NCBI GenBank assembly: GCA_003220435.1
Contig: QHSL01000074.1
Span: forward strand, 1-64,000
Length of the DNA: 64,000 nucleotides
Source: Candidatus Rokuibacteriota bacterium
GTDB lineage: Bacteria; Methylomirabilota; Methylomirabilia; Rokubacteriales; CSP1-6
Direction: 5' to 3'
The translations under genes and the position numbers were made by a program. Below are positions 61,291 to 64,000 of this stretch, piece by piece; position 1 is the stretch's first letter, and the number at the start of each line of letters is the position of its first letter. The notes under the pieces were generated by a model, which worked only from the letters and a program-made list of their open reading frames with translations, had not been told where the DNA came from and ran no database searches.

Positions 61291-62142
61291 ATGGGCGCCA
61301 CCTTCGTCGTCACGCTGCGCGAGGGGTTCGAGGCGGCGCTCATCCTGGGCATCGTCTACACCTACCTCCAGAAGATCGGCGCCGAGCGGCACTATCGCTA
61401 CGCGACCTGGGGCGGCGGTCTCGGCGTGCTGGCCAGCGTCGCGCTGGGCGTCGTGGTGACGGCGCTCTCGGGGCCGCTGCTCGACCTGGGCCCCGATCTC
61501 ATCGGGCTCGCCGTGATCTTCGTCGCGGTGATCGTCCTGACATGGCACGGGTACTGGATGCAGCAGCACGCCCGGGCGGTGAAGGGCGAGGTCCAACGCC
61601 AGATCGACGCGGCCCAGGCCACTCACCGTCTCTGGATCGTTGGGCTGATCGCCTTCGCCGGTGTGTTCCGCGAAGGAGCCGAGACGGTCCTCTTCCTGTG
61701 GGGGCTCTTGACGCAGGCGTCGTCGCCCTCGGGCCTGGCGAGCGCGGCGGGCGCCCTCCTCGGTCTCGGCGCGGCGGCGATGCTCGGGTGGGCGATCTTT
61801 CACGGCGGCCGTAACGTCAGCCTCCAGCGATTCTTCACGGTCACGTCCGTGCTCCTCCTCTTCCTGGCGGCGGGCATGTTCAGCACCGGCGTCGGCCGGT
61901 TGGAGTCGATGGGCACCCTCCCGCAGTCGACGGTGGCGTGGGACACGTCGTTCGCCCTGGACGATCACGGTCTGGTCGGCAGCTTTCTCGGAGGCCTCAT
62001 CGGCTATCGCGCCCGGCCTTCCGTGCTCGAGCTCGGAGCCTACGTCACCTACCTGATCGTTGCCGGCACGCTGTTGTTTCGGACGAGCGTGCCGCCGAGT
62101 CCGCGTTCGCCCAAGGGGAGGGTTCCGGCGCACGTCGCCTGA
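61291..62142 (+). CDS. FTR1-family iron permease (EfeU-like)
   Basis: 283 residues, about seven membrane helices. The two iron-binding REGxE motifs are present: REGFEAALI near residue 10 and REGAETVLFLW near 127. Transports ferric or ferrous iron across the inner membrane. An EfeB peroxidase gene is absent. A MetE-core gene follows 19 bp downstream and could be co-transcribed, giving a possible iron or zinc link. Confidence 0.92.
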   Translation: MGATFVVTLREGFEAALILGIVYTYLQKIGAERHYRYATWGGGLGVLASVALGVVVTALSGPLLDLGPDLIGLAVIFVAVIVLTWHGYWMQQHARAVKGEVQRQIDAAQATHRLWIVGLIAFAGVFREGAETVLFLWGLLTQASSPSGLASAAGALLGLGAAAMLGWAIFHGGRNVSLQRFFTVTSVLLLFLAAGMFSTGVGRLESMGTLPQSTVAWDTSFALDDHGLVGSFLGGLIGYRARPSVLELGAYVTYLIVAGTLLFRTSVPPSPRSPKGRVPAHVA

Positions 62143-62161
62143 GGAACGAGGAGATCGGGCC

Positions 62162-63328
62162 ATGAGGCGTAGCCGCGAGCGGATCCTCACCACCCACGCC
62201 GGGAGCCTGCCCCGGCCGGCCGACCTGCTGGAGATGGTGCAGGCGCTGGCCGATGGCCGCCCGTACGATCGAGACGCGTACGCGCGCCGAGTGAAGGCCG
62301 CGGTCAGCGAGATCGTCGGCCGGCAGATCGAGCTCGGGGTGGACGTGATCGACGACGGCGAGATGGGCAAGCCGAGCTTCGTGACATACGTCACCGAGCG
62401 ACTGAGCGGGTTCGAGCCGAGCGCCAACGCCGCCGAGCTGCTGCCGTGGTCGGGATCGAAGGAATACGTCGCGTTCCCGGAGTTCTACGCGGCCACCGCG
62501 GCCCAGAGCGCCAACGCGAGAGCGCGGCGCTTCGCCTGCACCGGGCCGATCGCCTATCGCGGCCAGGCGCAGGTGAGGGCGGACATCGAGAACCTCAAGG
62601 CCGCTCTCGCGGGTGGAGGGGCCGAGGAGGCGTTTATTCCCGCCATCTCGCCCTCGAACGTCGAGGGTCGACAGGAGAACAGCTACTACAAGACGGACGA
62701 GGAATACCTGTTCGCGATCGCCGACGCGATGCGGGAGGAATACACGGCGATCGTCGATGCCGGGCTCCTGGTGCAGATCGACGATCCGCGTCTGGTGACC
62801 TACTACATCATGGACCCGCGCTCGACGGTGGACGAGTGCCGGCGGTGGGCCGAGGTGCGCGTGGAAGCGCTGAATCACGCGCTCCGCGGGCTGCCGCGCG
62901 ACCGGGTCCGGTTCCACACGTGCTACGGCATCAACATGGGGCCGCGCGTCCACGACATGGAGCTGAAGGACGTCGTGGACATCATGCTCAAGGTCCGCGC
63001 CGGTGCTTACTCGTTCGAGGCCGCCAACCCGCGCCACGAGCACGAGTGGCGCGTGTGGGAGGGCGTCAAGCTCCCGGAGGGCGCGCTGCTGATCCCGGGG
63101 GTGATCACGCAGTCGACCATCCTCGTCGAGCACCCGGAGCTGGTGGCCGAGCGCATCGTGAAGTTCGCGAAGGTCGTCGGCCGCGAGAACGTCATCGCCG
63201 GGTCCGACTGCGGCTTCGCGACGTTCGCCGGCTCGACCGAGATCCATCCGAGCGTGGTCTGGGCGAAGCTGAAGGCGCTGAGCGAGGGCGCGCGGATCGC
63301 GACCAGGCAGCTCTGGGGCCGCGCGTGA
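62162..63328 (+). CDS. MetE-core protein, copy 3
   Basis: 388 residues from ATG 62162, GAGGAG upstream. ILTTHAGSLPRPADLLEM start; zinc ligands H-T-C in RFHTCYGINMG, Glu in YSFEAANPRHEHEWR and Cys in AGSDCGFATFAG. Strongly similar to copy 1 over its full length, including the RHEHEW segment and the end ATRQLWGRA/ASRQLWR. Probably co-transcribed with the FTR1 gene. Function likely a methyl transfer or demethylation without the MetE folate domain. Confidence 0.86.
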   Translation: MRRSRERILTTHAGSLPRPADLLEMVQALADGRPYDRDAYARRVKAAVSEIVGRQIELGVDVIDDGEMGKPSFVTYVTERLSGFEPSANAAELLPWSGSKEYVAFPEFYAATAAQSANARARRFACTGPIAYRGQAQVRADIENLKAALAGGGAEEAFIPAISPSNVEGRQENSYYKTDEEYLFAIADAMREEYTAIVDAGLLVQIDDPRLVTYYIMDPRSTVDECRRWAEVRVEALNHALRGLPRDRVRFHTCYGINMGPRVHDMELKDVVDIMLKVRAGAYSFEAANPRHEHEWRVWEGVKLPEGALLIPGVITQSTILVEHPELVAERIVKFAKVVGRENVIAGSDCGFATFAGSTEIHPSVVWAKLKALSEGARIATRQLWGRA

Positions 63329-63350
63329 GGCTACGTCAAGCTCGGGTTGA

Positions 63351-64000
63351 TCAGGCCTCGTCGCTCCGCGCCAGGAACTCGCGCACCCGGTCGGTCACTT
63401 CTTTCGCGGGGAAGACCGTCTTCAGCACGCGCGCCCGCGTCAGCGGATCGCTGGCGAAGAAGCGCTCGTAGAGTACCTGCCGGCTGCCGAAGGCGCTGCC
63501 CGCGATGTCCCACGCCAGACGGAAGAGCTTGACCCGCTCGCGCGCGCTCGTGCTGTCGGTGGCCAGGTACTGCTCGATCTCCGGCTTCAGCGGCCCGGAG
63601 AAATCGGCCTCGCTCGGGATAATCATGAAGCTGCTGGACCCCAGGAGCTGGAGGATCTCGACCATCCGCGGATAGGCGGTCATGAACAGGTTGCGCGTGA
63701 CCTCGGCCGGCATCCCCGCCGGGCACATCACGCCCCACTGATCGAGCTTCGCGTCGGCCTCGGCGGCACGCATGCAGGCCTTCATGAGCTCGGTGTACAT
63801 GATCAGCTCGCCGATGCGCTCCTCGGCGTGCGGCAGGTGGGCGTTGCCGAGCGTCTCGGTCATCAGCAGCGCCACGCCGAGCACGAACTCGCACTTGGCC
63901 AGGTTCTTGGCGGCGCCCTGGTGCGCCGTGTGAGTCATCGAGTGGGTGGCGAACGCGGTATCGTTGAGAATCTCGACGTCACCGAGCACGAACACCCGCT
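63351..64000 (-). CDS. 4-hydroxyphenylacetate 3-hydroxylase (HpaB) family protein, N-terminus outside window
   Basis: About 216 C-terminal residues are present; the frame runs off the right end of the window. FVLGDVEILNDTAFATHSMTHTAHQGAAKNLAKCEFVLGVA and LLGSSSFMIIPSEADFSGPLKPEIEQYL match the C-terminal helical domain of FADH2-dependent HpaB monooxygenases. The full protein should be about 480-520 residues and need a flavin reductase partner. Converges on the MetE-core gene with 22 bp between stops. Hydroxylates a phenolic substrate ortho to the OH. Confidence 0.88.
   Translation of the reverse strand, partial: RVFVLGDVEILNDTAFATHSMTHTAHQGAAKNLAKCEFVLGVALLMTETLGNAHLPHAEERIGELIMYTELMKACMRAAEADAKLDQWGVMCPAGMPAEVTRNLFMTAYPRMVEILQLLGSSSFMIIPSEADFSGPLKPEIEQYLATDSTSARERVKLFRLAWDIAGSAFGSRQVLYERFFASDPLTRARVLKTVFPAKEVTDRVREFLARSDEA

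Overview
The window is about 64 kb of gene-dense, high-GC bacterial chromosome. GTG starts, ATGA/GTGA overlaps and very short intergenic gaps are common. The mix of gene families (many ABC substrate-binding proteins, stand-alone MetE-core proteins, FAH, HpaB, CoxL and FTR1 genes) resembles uncultivated soil or sediment lineages such as Rokubacteria/Methylomirabilota. That placement is tentative, because there is no rRNA or marker gene to confirm it. I saw no tRNA, rRNA, CRISPR array, insertion sequence or phage gene.

Left flank, 1-20.6 kb: transport and small-molecule catabolism. It holds a truncated peptide-type substrate-binding protein, a second one diverging from it, a MetE-core protein, a DinB-fold protein, a thiamine-diphosphate enzyme, a DAO-type flavoprotein coupled to an MFS exporter, a cyclase-family hydrolase, an enolase-superfamily enzyme, a complete five-gene branched-chain amino-acid (Liv) ABC operon, a second MetE-core protein, and a Dpp-type binding protein with two permeases but no ATPases.

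Core, 20.7-51.7 kb: an unusual lipid/polyketide biosynthetic locus in three operons. Operon A (minus, 29.6 to 20.7 kb) runs from two tandem zinc-lobe dehydrogenases through FabG, KS, MaoC, FabG-like, KS, KS-like and ACP to a CysQ-type PAP phosphatase. Operon B (plus, 30.6-40.3 kb) encodes an ACP, a 3-hydroxyacyl-CoA dehydrogenase, a condensation-fold acyltransferase, two PAPS sulfotransferases, an aromatic hydroxylase, an extradiol dioxygenase, a FAH hydrolase and a SRPBCC protein. Operon C (minus, 51.7 to 40.3 kb) encodes a KS, a discrete acyltransferase, a DpgA-like type III PKS, three crotonases, a KAS III-like enzyme, FabI, a phosphopantetheinyl transferase, a near-duplicate ACP, another KS and a Baeyer-Villiger-type monooxygenase. 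Together they supply carrier activation, loading, chain extension, full reduction, an aromatic (3,5-dihydroxyphenylacetate-type) unit, O-acylation, sulfation and recycling of the sulfation by-product. My reading is a sulfated, acylated aromatic lipid or polyketide made by a dissociated type II/type III hybrid system. Several subunits have altered active sites: KS Cys to Phe, SDR Tyr to His, KAS III His to Asn, crotonase Glu to Gln, and an acyltransferase without the malonate-binding Arg.

Right flank, 52.2-64 kb: a 2-oxoglutarate/Fe(II)-type oxygenase, a HAD hydrolase, a secreted intradiol-dioxygenase-like protein, a CocE-type hydrolase, a fragment of an ABC_sub_bind gene, an orphan CoxL-like molybdoprotein, a FAH hydrolase, a metallo-beta-lactamase-fold protein, a cupredoxin plus FTR1 iron-uptake pair behind a DtxR-like palindrome, a third MetE-core protein and a truncated HpaB-type hydroxylase.
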